This document shows positions 36,761 through 47,927 of a stretch of DNA of 64,000 nucleotides, one piece after another. Numbering within the stretch: position 1 is the stretch's first letter; every line of letters starts with the position of its first letter. Source of the DNA: Roridomyces roridus (taxonomy: Eukaryota; Basidiomycota; Agaricomycetes; Agaricales; Mycenaceae); assembly GCA_029378245.1 (NCBI GenBank), contig JARKIF010000147.1:1-64000 (forward strand), in the 5' to 3' direction. Both the position numbers and the translations under genes were made by a program. The notes beneath the pieces are model-generated. The model was not told the origin of the DNA and ran no database searches. It was given only the letters and a program-made list of their open reading frames with translations.

Positions 36761-37475
36761 ATTACAGCCTTTACTTTTCCGTGTTTCTCTGCAATATAGA
36801 CTCACTTACCCACCTTTTCCCGAGATCTTTGCTATTTTCTAGTTTACTTATATACGGGCTCACTTCTTGTATTTCTGTGCTTGAATTGTGAACCCGATTA
36901 CTTGTCCATTCTCAACATCGAGGGCCGGGTCTGTCAAATTTTCCTTTCCCGTGTGATGATGTTAAACTTACTTTTGCAGTGACATGTAACACCCAGCCAT
37001 TCTCATTGGATACCAAGCACACCAAACCAAATGGCCATCAAACTCCCATATGGTGTGATGGTTGCTGAACCTTTAGGTTTGGCCTTAATAAGAATTCCTT
37101 GTCCCATGGTTAGTGGCTGTGTCAGCGCTTAATGGGCGCTTTTCTGTAATAGAACCTTTCTGTGGTTAGTGGCTGTGATACCTTGTGGATACCTGTTGGG
37201 CCGCGCATGACCCTCTGTAGTTGCGCAGCAGACTGCAGTGTGTAAGTTTATTTTCCTTCTGCTCACAAACCAGCATTATGCATTACCGTGCATAGAACTA
37301 CACCACTCACAGTGACAGCCGAACACATGCGCGGTGGTGGGCTGTTGAACTTTGGGCTTTCTCTGAATGCAGTGATTCTCTTGTTCGAGCCTGAGGCCTG
37401 ACGCACCGTCGGCCTCTCTGCTTTGGCGTGCGGACATAGGGAGCTGCTTTGGTGTGTTCCCCCGCCGTGTTCAAG

Positions 37476-37865
37476 TACTGTACTAAGGCTCCATTCGGAT
37501 AACATTACTTTCTGACACTTTGGAGCATTTCACCGCCAAACAGAAAATGATGCTTACTTTCCATCACCGAAAATGGTAGCGGAAGTAACGAAAGATTGCT
37601 AAAGTAACCGGAAGTAACGCGATCCGAATGGAGCCTAAGTATTACAACCATTTGTTCAGGTGACGGGTGACGACCAAAATTTGGGGCTCGGCAGCTCGGA
37701 GAACTGTGATTTCCTGTCAATTATTGACGGCATGCGTGATCCGACTGATATAATCAGACCATATATGGTAATTTGATCTGATGGCCGCTCGGTGAACTTC
37801 TTATCCAGTGAACTTCTGCGGTGACGGGTGACACCCAGTGAATAAATGGTTGTAATAGTACAGTA
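37476..37865. mobile_element. Outer MITE-like element interrupted by a second MITE
   Basis: Terminal inverted repeats TACTGTACTA...TTACAACCATTT lie at both ends: 37476-37485 continuing at about 37639-37675 on the left, and the inverse at about 37820-37865 on the right. The left repeat is split by the inner MITE at 37487-37635. Without the insert the element would be about 240 bp. There is no coding capacity. Confidence 0.65.
37487..37635. mobile_element. PIF/Harbinger-like MITE with TAA target duplication
   Basis: 149 bp with terminal inverted repeats GGCTCCATTCGGAT (left) and ATCCGAATGGAGCC (right), flanked by TAA at 37484-37486 and 37636-37638. A 3-bp TAA/TTA duplication and GG-starting ends fit the PIF/Harbinger (Tourist) group. 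Confidence 0.75.
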
Positions 37866-38772
37866 TGTTTTCTGGCCTTGCAATTGGTTGCTACGTGGAT
37901 GTGTGTGCCCCCGCAAAAGGCATGCACTCTTTGGGGTCATGGTCTGTGACGCGAGGCCAAAATATCGATGTATTGTAAGGATGGCATCCTTACAGCCACA
38001 TCACTGATCTGTCACCTGTCAGTCCCGGCATCAGGGATCTGTCTATCTCACACAGTACAGCCTTCCGTTACCGTACACAGCCCACATACGTATATATGGA
38101 CAGCATCTACTTTACTTTAGTTACGCACGCACCCCGACACCTCCCCCTTGTATTCCTCCAGTTGCTCGTAGCCTGGTTTGTCTCGCCGTAGGAATACACC
38201 GTGGTCCTGTCAACGTGTGCGTCACTGCACGTTTGGTTCGCCCGTTAGTGTCTGTCGTGAGAACGACAGCCTTTCATGTATCTACGTGGGGTGATGTCCC
38301 ATGTCCCTCCCTACCCGGAGACATCCCTGGAGAGCCCACTGAATGAGCTATGGTCAACTATGGCTGGGCAAAATTTCATCTCCAATCCCTCTGGTAAACC
38401 AGCACTGAAATATACCTACCTACGAGTTTTGAGATGTTCTCCTGTGCTCATGTATCTAGATTCTACTAGCCAGTAGCACAACTAGTACGACATAGGAAAT
38501 TTATTGAACTTTTGTGCTCTGCTTGCCTGCAATGGATAACCGGGACATGAAATTCCAAAGGTTCGGCGCTCGCCGCTTGCAGCCTTACTCATATCACTCA
38601 CATCATGCATACCAATAATTGACGGAAATCTCAGATCGAAGATGAGCAGGAAGAGACGTGTCACATAGAACCGAAAGTATTGAGCGGCTTGGTAGAAGAC
38701 GCCGATCGAACCTCTGAATGTATGAGAATATTCTGTTGAGTGGAGGTACTAGTCGAATATATAATACAGATT
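37866..38772. other. Intergenic, no gene seen
   Basis: No coding sequence is supported. It holds the right border of the mobile-element region and the 3' flank of the gene at 38773. Confidence 0.4.
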
Positions 38773-39721
38773 TCATGATCCACGAGAGTCTCCAGTCTTA
38801 CTGACAGCTCCGGCTGCGCCACCAGGTCTCGAAGGCTCCTCAGTGCCGCCAAAAACATTTCCGAGACTCGCGCGCAGTGCATGATAGACAGTCTGGTGCG
38901 GGGCTGGGTGGATCGAGTTGACGGTATGCAAGTGTATGAGCCCTGTTAGCGGGGAGAATGTGTATGTCGAGTTGCTACCCACAGTCAGCTGGAGCAGACG
39001 CGGAGACAAGGTTCTCACACTTCCCAATCGCCGGGGGCACCACTGACGCGGGCAATGCCGGACACACCGAGTCCGACAAATAAGCTCTTGTCGCGGCTCT
39101 TCCGACGCGGTTTGAGCATTTGTAGATCTGACTCGCCGTGAGTGTTCACAGAGACTTTATTGAGAACGACCTTGAGGTCCGAGTAGAGGGCATTCAGTGT
39201 GTGTCTGACAAACACCGAAGATGTAAAGTACAAAGGTGCGCCTAAACCGAATTCAGTAAATGGCAGCCTTGAAAAATTGCTACTTGCCCTCAACATTCAA
39301 CGTCTTGGGAAACGGCGCAGGAAGCTCAACGGGTGGTGTGTACGAGAGACGGATATTCTCCGAGTAGATGGTGTCAACGTCCTGGTCAACGCCAGACAGA
39401 TAATCGAGCGGATTGGCATTTGCAACGGGAAGGTAGACAAGGCCTGTTGTGAAGAATTCAGGTAGAGTGTTTTGAATGAGGTAGATCGCGCGGCCTGGTG
39501 CTGCACTGAGCGTGTTGAATGCGTCGGATTAAAAGAAGCTCGCCTGTGCGAATCTCCCATTCTTCGTCAGAAATTTCGCGTGTGGTTTTAGGATCAGGCG
39601 GGCCAGTGTCGGGAGGTAGATGTGAGCGCAGGCCAAGTGCTGCTTCGGACGCGTGAGAGCGGAACTGTGAAGGACGACGGAGAGCGAGCAAGAGCCGACG
39701 ATTATGAGAGAGAGCAGACAT
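38773..39721 (-). CDS. Unknown fungal protein with mitochondrial-type presequence and GC-AG introns
   Basis: A protein of about 260 residues in four exons. The N terminus MSALSHNRRLLLALRRPSQF is Arg-rich with few acids, like a mitochondrial presequence. It continues with ISDEEWEIRTGRAIYLIQNT, LPEFFTTGLVYL, YSENIRLSYTPPVELPAPFP, LYFTSSVFVRHTLNALYSDL, GLGVSGIARVSG, YTFSPLTGLIHLHTVNSIHP and a Gly/Ser tail. The pattern (a short helix, then a beta-rich region with YTFSP...G.I) resembles small NTF2-like/DUF2358-type folds, but I do not recognise the family with certainty. The introns at about 39474-39541 and 39240-39285 use GC donors (GCGAGC, GCAAGT); the third is GT-AG. ATG at 39719-39721, stop at 38773-38775. 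Confidence 0.75.
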
Positions 39722-39796
39722 TAGACATAACCGCGAAGACGCGTCTTCCAGGCGGCACACAGCCACACATCACTATCTTTCTTTTGATCCACTTTC

Positions 39797-40364
39797 ATGG
39801 TTGGTGCACCATTTGGTTGCTCGTCCCGCCTAACACGCCTCAGAGCGACAACGCGGAATACAAAGAGGCATTTGCTCTATTCGACAAACGCGGCACCGGT
39901 GCTGTCCCCCGCCAGACCCTCGGCGACCTCCTGCGTGCCCTCGGCCAAAACCCCACACAAAGCGAGGTCGCAGAGATCGTCGCCGCTGCTCCCCCAGACG
40001 TCGATTACAAGACATTCCTTGCCATTCTAAATCGGCCAGACGGATTCAAGCCCGCTGGCACGCCTGGTGCGTTTGTTGCCCTGACCCCATTTCCGTGCTA
40101 ATTGTGCTGCACAGAGGAATTCATCCGGGGATTCCAAGTGTTTGACAAGGAGGGCAATGGTTTCATCGGCGCAGGCGAGCTGCGCTACGTATTGACGCAG
40201 TTGGGCGAGAAGATGACGGATCAGGAGGTCGACGAGCTGCTCAAAGGCGTTCAGATTGGCGCGTGCGTGCCAGTCCCAATTTACATCCAAGCCACTCACG
40301 ACTACTTTTCAGCGACGGCAATGTGAATTACGAGTCTTTTGTGCGTACGATTCTGAGCCAGTAG
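39797..40364 (+). CDS. EF-hand myosin light chain, Cdc4-like
   Basis: An essential-type light chain of about 140 residues. The start codon alone forms exon 1: ATG is followed directly by an intron (39800 to about 39843), and exon 2 begins [19 protein letters not shown]. The next exons give [57 protein letters not shown] and [14 protein letters not shown], with TAG at 40362-40364. Four EF-hand folds of calmodulin type are recognisable. The third ([12 protein letters not shown]) best keeps its Ca ligands; the first ([12 protein letters not shown]) is poor. This matches light chains binding the IQ motif of cytokinetic myosin II/V. Confidence 0.88.
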
Positions 40365-40385
40365 TGTTGTGTATAATGTAATTGC

Positions 40386-42044
40386 CTAATCCTCGGAGAT
40401 GTATCCGTCCTCGTCCGCCTCCCCATCAAGCCCCTCTGCCTTCGTTGCCAGCATTTGGACCACCAGCTGCCCTCCTCCCTTGAGACAGTCGATGGACCCA
40501 ACCGTCGATTTTCCCCATAGGATCTCCTGCCTTGGATAAGCCAGCACAAGCCGGAAACCCCACCACAGGTCGGCACCCACCGCCTCGACCTGCTCCTCCA
40601 TGCCACGTTCAACGTCACTGTGTCCTCCGGGCGATACGAGTGTATCTGCCGTGCGGTCCGCGAGTTGCGTGTCCACAAATGCGTACAGCGCGGTCAGCGA
40701 GCGAGTTTCTGCAAACCTTCGAACCACCCGGCCACCGTCCGGGAGACGGATGGCGAGCCTCACACCCTCTACATCCTCCTTCTCGTCCTTGAGAACACGC
40801 TTCGCCCACCTTCGCCACATGTCTCGCTCCCCAGCTCTCTTCTCCAACTCAGCCGCTTCGTGTTCCCTTCGTGCGGCCTCTTGTTCCTGGGCCACACGTG
40901 CAGCTTCCGCCTCTCTGGCTGCCAGAGCTTCTGCCTGCATGAGTGCCTCGATCCGCGCACCATCCTTTGCCGCCGTCTCACGGAACGCTCGGTCCTGTGC
41001 CTCTCGCAGGGCGCGGTCTGTAGCTGCCGTGTGTTGTGCAGCGCGTAGTCCGGCGAGAAAAGGTTGAACTCTGGGGAGGAGCTGCGTCTCGAGATGTGTT
41101 ACAAGAGTCGTTGGGGCGGTGGTGCTACTTGGCGGGCCTTGGTGGCGGGACAAGACAGTGAGAGCTGGGGTAGTCGACGTTCGGGAGCCACGGCGAGGTT
41201 GGAGCGCTAAAAAGGCGACAAAGGGATAGGTGGTGGCCTGGAGCTTGAGTGCGGCGCTGTAGGCCTCGCGGTCACGAACGTCCCCACCCCAGACGAGTAT
41301 ATCGTTGCTGTGCAGTAAACGAACTAGTGTCGGATCTGTGAGAGTGATCCTATGTTCCACAATTCAAGCAGCTGCATGCATGAAAGCAGATATCATTCAC
41401 CGCTTAAACTCGGAGACATGGTCGTGCTCCTCACTGACAAGCACAATGCACGCAATGCGGGCGTCGCGCTGGCACAATCTTAACGCGTCTTCGTACGTGC
41501 CAAGGGTAAAGTCGGGTAGAACTTTGCGGTCGTTGGTCCGGTGAGTGAGGGTTGAAGGCCCTGCAGCGCCCGTTTCCACCCCAGACGCGCTGGCGCTAAA
41601 ACATTGGGCACCCGTCTCTTCCTCGAGCTCGCGCACCCAACGGTCAGCTCCACCATCCCGACGCGGAGGGGTCCGTCTCGGTCGGAACAAGGCGAGATTG
41701 AATGCAAAGGGGCGCGGAAGTGGGATACGCAGGAAACCAAACACGAAGCGAAAGAGGGTCGACAGAAGTTGCAACGGCCAAACAAGTAGATTAGAGAAGG
41801 AAAAGGTCCATGCTGAGTTACGTGGCGCTATTGGCTGGTGCTGCTCGGTATCGTCAATGCCGAAAGACTCTACGGGAACCGGTGGTGGAGGTGGTGCAGC
41901 AGCGTTTCCGAAGATGAGGTCTGCGGCGCGCTGGACATCCCAGTCTACGGACTCGAGGACAGCGACGGCAACGTCGTCGGCACCGTGTGTCAAGTCCAGG
42001 AGCTGGGTGAGTGCGGCTTGCTGGGCCGCAGTAAGGTGGTCCAT
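40386..42044 (-). CDS. UBA-UAS-UBX protein, FAF2/UBXD8 type
   Basis: About 535 residues in two exons (intron about 41350-41397). The N-terminal UBA-like segment (MDHLTAAQQAALTQLLDLTH...SVDWDVQRAADLIFG) is followed by a hydrophobic hairpin (WPLQLLSTLFRFVFGFLRIPLP). A thioredoxin-like UAS domain has LGTYEDALRLCQRDARIACIV and HSNDILVWGGDV. A long Glu/Ala/Arg coiled coil leads to a C-terminal UBX domain (VRLAIRLPDGGRVVRRFAET...YAFVDTQL). The order matches ER/lipid-droplet FAF2/Ubx2-type adaptors that recruit Cdc48/p97 to ERAD. It overlaps no neighbour and converges with the light-chain gene 21 bp away. Confidence 0.88.
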
Positions 42045-42176
42045 GAAATGATTCGAGATGATTGTTTGATTCTAAACTTGATCCCGGCTTGGCTCTTACC
42101 ACCACCGCGACAACCCAAACACCTCGTCGTTCTCCTCCTGCTCCTCCTTCTCGTCAGGGAATTAACGAATTAACAA

Positions 42177-43607
42177 ATGCCCTCCCAATCGACTCTCAAC
42201 ACAGACGAGAAAAATAAAGTCAAGGCATCAATTTCTGACAAGATTCTATATGCCGCCTTGGCACGCATCTACTATGCACATCCGCAGCCGAACGAGTGGG
42301 CGTACGCTGGCCTGCAGGGTGCACTCGCCTTTGTCAAGGACAACACCAAGAACACGCATGCCTTTCGCATGGTCGATCTCACCGGCACCCGCGGTGTCAT
42401 TTGGGAATACGAGCTTTACGACGGGCTAGATTACTTTGCCGACCGCGCCTTTTTCCATTCCTTTGCAGCAGATGTGGGTCATTCCGCTTCTTTCGTCAGC
42501 CTCTTGTTCACGTATCCCAGGAATGCATGATAGGGTTCGTCTTTGCCGACGAGAAGGAGGCAAAGACCCTTTGGAAAAAGGTGCTTGCCAAGAAAGACAG
42601 CAAGAGTTGTGCGTTCTCTACGTTGTGCGCCGTCGTATATTCTCTTACAATCCCCAGCGAAACCGGCGGCGGAAAAGAAGAAGAAGGCAAGCAAGGGTGG
42701 AAAAATCGACAAATCCATGATATCCGGCCCAGCGTCGGGCTCCTTCGTGCATGTTGCGCACATGGGCTACAATGAAGAATCAGGCTTCACATCGACTGGT
42801 GTAGACCCGTCATGGACTGCCTTTCTTGGTCAGGTCGAAAACTTGGGCATTGACAAGAAAATCATTGCCAAAGAAATGGACTTTATCAAGGAATTCGTGA
42901 CCCAGAACCAAGCTACGGTGCCCTCCAAGGAACCCAAGAAACCCAAACCACCTCCACCGCCGTCCCGGCGAACACATGCGCAAACAGACAGCACATCTTC
43001 GGTCGTTGCTGCGCCTGCACCGCCGCCACCACCACCACCGCGGGGTAGTCGGGCATCGCAACCTCCGCCACCCCCCACACGTGCCTCTGTCACTCCTGCG
43101 CGTCCCGTGCCCGCAGCAACGTCACCACCACCGCCACCTACGCGCCCCGCAGCGCGTAATACAGCTGTACCACAGCCACCACCACGTCCAACTAGCACTG
43201 CCCCGCCCGCCCCGCCGCCGCCGCCCCGTCCTGCACCTAGTAATGCAGCGCCTCCCCCGCCTCCTCCTCCTCCACCGCCACCGCCTCCCCCATCCGCTGG
43301 CACTGGGGCACCTCCTCCTCCTCCACCACCACCTCCTCCCCCAGCTGGTGGTGGTGGCGCATTGGCGGGTCTGCCTCCTCCACAACCGGGACGGGGGGCC
43401 CTTCTCGAGTCCATTCAAGGCAAGGGTATTCATTCCCTGCGCCCCGCCTCGTCAACGCCACGCCCACCTCCTGTCGAGGAACCAGCGACGCCATCGAATG
43501 GGGGTGGTGGAGCTGACCTTACTACCGCGCTTGCAGAGGCTCTCATGTTACGCAACCGCAAGCTTGGGGACTCAGACTCTGAAGGGGAGGATTCGGACTG
43601 GGAGTAA
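42177..43607 (+). CDS. WASP-family actin nucleation promoter (Las17/Wsp1)
   Basis: About 440 residues. The WH1 domain ([14 protein letters not shown]... [36 protein letters not shown]) is split by an intron at about 42474-42519. A second intron (about 42611-42659) leads to a Lys-rich block and a CRIB-like GTPase-binding motif ([18 protein letters not shown]). A very long polyproline region follows, then a WH2-like segment ([30 protein letters not shown]), a connector ([14 protein letters not shown]) and the acidic end [10 protein letters not shown] with the conserved Trp. This is the full WASP order, activating Arp2/3 at cortical patches. TAA at 43605-43607. Confidence 0.95.
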
Positions 43608-43725
43608 TTCGATGAAATGGGACTGCAACTGCACACACGAGATTATGCACCCTCGAAAGTTAGGGGCTTGTCATGTCTTATGTAATTCGGAATGGAGCTT
43701 TTCCGCTCACTTGTTCTCTTCCACC

Positions 43726-44163
43726 ATGTCTCTGTCGATTCTCCTCATCAACGGCCCCAATCTCAACTTGCTGGGCACTCGCGAGCCCGAGGTGTATGGG
43801 GCTGCAACATTATCTGACGTCGTCGATGCCTGCACCGCCACCGCCAATAGTGCAGGCGCAACGCTCACTGCGTTCCAGAGTAACCACGAAGGAGCGATAG
43901 TAGACCGGATACACCAGGCCAAGCTCGACGGAGTCGACGGCATCGTAATCAACCCCGGCGCCTATACGCACACTAGCGTTGCGATTCGCGATGCCTTCCT
44001 TGGTGTCGACATCCCGTTCATCGAGGTTCATGTCTCCAATGTCCATGCCAGAGAAGCCTTCCGACACAATTCTTATTTATCGGACAAGGCAGTAGCTGTC
44101 CTCGCTGGCCTGGGCGTCAAAGGATACGGTGATTCCAGCTCGCTCTTGCATTCGCTGTTCTAA
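43726..44163 (+). CDS. Type II 3-dehydroquinate dehydratase
   Basis: A single-exon protein of 145 residues matching the type II (catabolic, AroQ/QutE-like) dehydroquinase along its whole length. It has the [18 protein letters not shown] motif with the catalytic Tyr, [16 protein letters not shown] with the conserved His, [16 protein letters not shown], and [19 protein letters not shown]. It interconverts dehydroquinate and dehydroshikimate; in fungi this type serves quinate use, while the shikimate pathway uses the type I domain of AROM. No quinate-pathway partner is visible nearby. The start is chosen at CACCATGTC. It lies 118 bp after the WASP stop, and its own stop is 60 bp from the convergent decarboxylase. 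Confidence 0.95.
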   Translation: MSLSILLINGPNLNLLGTREPEVYGAATLSDVVDACTATANSAGATLTAFQSNHEGAIVDRIHQAKLDGVDGIVINPGAYTHTSVAIRDAFLGVDIPFIEVHVSNVHAREAFRHNSYLSDKAVAVLAGLGVKGYGDSSSLLHSLF

Positions 44164-44223
44164 AATTTCTCAGAGTACGCCGTGCAGCATGTCGCGACAA
44201 GTTTTAAGAAACGTGTGTAACAT

Positions 44224-45812
44224 CTATATAACGTATTCCCGCACAACCCTCTCCAGTTCTGCGATCACGAGTGCAGAATCCCGCTCAACATCGACTCGCC
44301 AAGTGCTCACCGCGATCCTGGTCGCGGGAGCTCCGTCCCATACAGTTCCAGATACGTATATTGACCGAGAGGCATTCAGTCGGGACACGAGCTGAGCATT
44401 CAGAAGCGGTGAGCGCGCGCGGAAGAGGACGATGATGTATATGTGAGCAAGATCCGTATTTTGAGGAAGCAGTTCGTAAGAGTCGGACGCGAGAAGGAAC
44501 GAGGCGATAGATCGACAGAGTTCGATCTGGCGTTCCAGTAATTCACGATACCAGGTGCGGCCATATGCCACAAGTGAGGCGTAAACGGGCAACGCACGAA
44601 GACGCCGACTGCATTCAATGCCTAGATTGTGGGCGGAGGGTATCTCGGAAGGATCTGCCGTTGGAACTTTTCCATTTTGGAACACGGCTTGTTGCAGCGA
44701 GAGGTGCCGGCTAAAGAAGAAACCACAGTCGTACGGAACGTTGAGTAGTTTGTGGGCATCTCCTGCTATCGAGTCGGCAAGTTGGATGGAATGCACTCCC
44801 TCGACGATGGTGGCATGAGATTCGCTCGGAGAGAGCACCCGAGCCTGCAGACCGAACGCTGAAGGAAATAAGCGCCATGTTTCCAAGATGAGCAAAAGGC
44901 AAAACCTCCATCGACATGGATCCACGCCCCATACTTGTCCGCTAGAAACCGAATCTCCCTCATGTCGTCGCGCGAGGTCGCGAACCGACCCGTGTTCACT
45001 TCGCCGGCACTGATGACGATGATACTAGCCGCATCCGGTTGTGCCAACTTTTCCTCCAGCGCGCCCAGGTCAAATCGCCATGGCTCCTCTTTGCTGAGCG
45101 GTATCTCAATAACGGCATCTACACCGATACCAGTCGCACCGGCAGCCTTGCGAATAGATGAATGGGGCAGGGTGGTCAAAACCTGGATTGTTCGAATGCC
45201 AGCGCGAACAGACGCGGCAACGAGACCAATTTGCGCCACGCTGCAGTCGGTGGGAGGGGACCGGCGGCGCCCTGCAGTCGCGACACAAAATTCGCGTCCC
45301 AGGGTCAAGCCCAATATATTAGACGCAGTGCATCCAGTGGTGAAGGTCCTGCCACGAAAGTCATCTTGGTCGATGGCGAGAAGCTGCTGGAGAAGGCTGG
45401 ATCGAGAGCGATTGGTAGTTCACCTTGGAGCATGAAGACAATGAATGCACCTCAGTGCAGCGTTTTCAAGCTGCGCGGCGATGGACGAATGTGGGTCAGA
45501 AAGTTGGACATTCTGATCATAGCCGCTGCACAAGAGATCGGCAAACTGTGCAGCCGGGGTACAGCCGCCCGTGACAAAACCGTAGTAGTTGGCGCTGATA
45601 TTAAAGGCAGGAGCTATCTCGTCGACTAGATGCTGCCAGATCTTTTCCAGGCCGATGCCTGCTGCTGGAATGGACATTGGCAGAGATGTCTCGGCGTATC
45701 GAATTGCATCCAGCGGCGGGAGGGCATCGCGCGGGCCCTCAGCAATAGTCGATATGAAGTGGTTAAGACTGAGCGGCATTAGAGCTGTTTGCGATGATTT
45801 GGTCCGCATCAT
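44224..45812 (-). CDS. PLP-dependent group II decarboxylase, paralogue 1
   Basis: A protein of about 480 residues of the aromatic-L-amino-acid/glutamate decarboxylase superfamily. It shows YYGFVTGG, GYDQNVQL, LGREFCVATAGRR, the PLP-stacking His in PHSSIRKAAG, the Asp in AWIHVDGG, the PLP-binding Lys in SIAGDAHKLLNVPYDCGFF, and RRLRALPVYASLVAYGRTWY. The introns are short. Substrate unknown. The first ATG (45810-45812) overlaps the ATG of the divergent ATP synthase gene, so the in-frame Met at 45779 (MPLSLNHF) is a plausible real start. Its close paralogue lies inverted on the other side of that gene. Confidence 0.9.
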
Positions 45813-46250
45813 GCACCCTTCACCTCTCCGCCGTCAGCTCAACGGCCTAGTGCCGCCCAAAATTGCTACACCTGGCCTCGTCGTGCGCGCCCTACCTTTT
45901 TACTCCTCACTCAGTCTTGACCTCGCCTAGTCTGGCAACTCCGGGGGAGGACTGGCCCCCCTCGTCGACTTTTACTCGAAACTCCCGAAAGGGCCTGCCC
46001 CACAGCGCTACGGCGGCATAAAGGGCCGGTTCTTCAGCGGCAAGAACGCTTCTGGCGCGCCAGTTCTCGCCATTATCGGCGGGCTGTTTCTCATCGGATA
46101 TACCATCGACTACCAGCGTGCGTATGCTGATTCTTATGCTTGCTACCTTGCTCATGGTTGTTTCACAGTCCACCTGAGTACGCTTTCACTTTTCCTCGTG
46201 TTCCAGCTGATTCTGGTGTTACAGAGCACCACAAGAACCACGCCCACTAG
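45811..46250 (+). CDS. ATP17: ATP synthase subunit f, mitochondrial (Atp17)
   Basis: A small Fo/stator-region membrane subunit of about 100 residues. Exon 1 gives PLRRQLNGLVPPKIATPG. Exon 2 gives APLVDFYSKLPKGPAPQRYG, KGRFFSGKNASGAPV and a single membrane helix (VLAIIGGLFLIGYTIDY). A 9-nt micro-exon at 46169-46177 (TCCACCTGA) supplies Leu-His-Leu plus the first base of Lys. The last exon gives HHKNHAH with TAG at 46248-46250. All junctions are GT-AG. The joined tail YQLHLKHHKNHAH fits the family end, which confirms the micro-exon. The gene sits between two inverted decarboxylase paralogues. Confidence 0.93.
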
Positions 46251-46328
46251 AGCTGTATATAGAAGATTGTGCGCATGAGAATGAGAAACCATTTGTCAAA
46301 TCACTCACTCGTGATCTCTTCCTGAACC

Positions 46329-47912
46329 ATGAGCTTGGACTTTACAACTGCCGAGGTACAGCTGGCAGTCCCGACGAAAGAAAGTCTTGAGCACGCAGAG
46401 GCCTCCCTTGTGAAGATGCTGCCCGATACTGGATTGGGCTTGGAACATATCAAAAAGCATCTGCTGGCCGACCTTGCTCCTGGATTCACTGGATCGAGCG
46501 AGTGGTTATCGAACGAGTCCTCATCCCCTCTCATTCATTACGCAGGTCGATGTCCTACGTACTGGGCTTTTACGACTGGCGCTGTGACGGATGCAGCGAT
46601 GCTGGGAGATTGGCTAGCCACGGTTCACGACCAAAATGTACAGGTCCATCTCCCGGATGAAACTATCGCGACCAAATTAGAGGATACCACACTTCGGTAC
46701 ACAACCAAACCGTACAGACATGACCCTCATCCTTTCTCAGATTGCTCCAGCAACTTCTCACTTTCAGTGAAACGGATTTTTCTGGCCGTTTGTTCACTAC
46801 TGGTGCGACAGCATCAAACTTGTTGGGCCTTGCCTTGGGCCGCGAGTATGTTGTCGCGGAAGCAGGCCGCCGCAAGTTGCCTCCAGCACAGATCAGTGTC
46901 ACCCAAGTCGGCGCCGTGGCAGCTTGCATCGAAGCTGGCATAGACGACATACAAGTCCTCGCAGCCTCACCCCACTCCTCTCTGTACAAAGCAGCCTCTA
47001 CGCTCGGCATCGGGCGTGATTCAGTAATTCTGGTCCCTTTGTCGGAAGACGAACCCTGGAGATTCGATATGCAAAGGCTCCGTGAATATTTGTCCAACGG
47101 GGCTGGCAGTATTATCGCAATCAGCGCCGGAGAAGTGTGGACTGGGAGATTTGCGACCAACGGTGATGAGATGGGTCAAATCCGAGCGCTTGCCGATAAA
47201 CACGGTGCATGGGTACACGTCGACGGAGGTAACTAGTACTTGAAGAGCCGATTTCGGTTGTTGACGAATCATATTAGCTTTTGGTCTCCACGCCCTGATA
47301 CTACCTCACACGCCCACTTACAAGCATCTCAATGATGGTGTGGCCGCTCTTCAACTGGCCGATTCGATCACAGGCGATGCCCATAAACTGTTCAACGTCC
47401 CTTATGACTGCGGTTTTTTCTTCACTCGACACCCCTCCATACAGCAAGCTGTTTTCAAAAATCCAAGTTCTGCGTATCTATCGACAACGGCGCTGTCCAT
47501 TCCTTCTCCGCTGAATCTCGGGATAGAGAATTCCCGGAGGTTCCGTGCGCTTCCGTTGTATTCGTCCCTGCTGGCCAATGGGCGCACATGGCACTGTGAC
47601 CTCCTTGAGCGCCAAGTCGCCCTGGCTCGTCGGATCGCGTCGTACATCGTAGACTCGACCGTGTACGAGTTGCTTCCCGACAACGATCTTGACAAGATTT
47701 ATATGGTCGTGCTTTTTCGAGCGCGCTCCGACTCACTCAACAGCGATCTGGTTTCTTTCATCAATGCTTCCAAACGTATACATGTCTCGGGCCTCCCCTG
47801 GAAAGGCCGACCAGCCGCTCGGATCGCTATAGGCACTTGGCGAGTAGAGGTGGATCGCGATTTTCAACTAGTTACCCAGGTATTGGATACAGCGAGTAGA
47901 GCACACCAATGA
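46329..47912 (+). CDS. PLP-dependent group II decarboxylase, paralogue 2
   Basis: A paralogue of the enzyme at 44224-45812, about 485 residues, starting MSLDFTTAEVQLAVPTKES. Landmarks are YWAFTTGAVTDAAMLGDWL, HDQNVQVHLPDET, FTTGATASNLLGLALGREY, PHSSLYKAASTLGIG, the Asp in AWVHVDGG, the PLP Lys in SITGDAHKLFNVPYDCGFFF and RRFRALPLYSSLLANGRTWH. Introns lie at about 46697-46740 and 47228-47278; the segment near 46500-46545 may be a further intron. Active-site residues are kept in both copies, so both look functional. It ends 15 bp from the convergent LanC-like gene. Confidence 0.9.
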
Positions 47913-47927
47913 TATTGTTAATACACC

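Noticed and set aside
42830..43414. 194-codon Gly-rich open frame on the minus strand
   Set aside because: Antisense of the WASP polyproline region.
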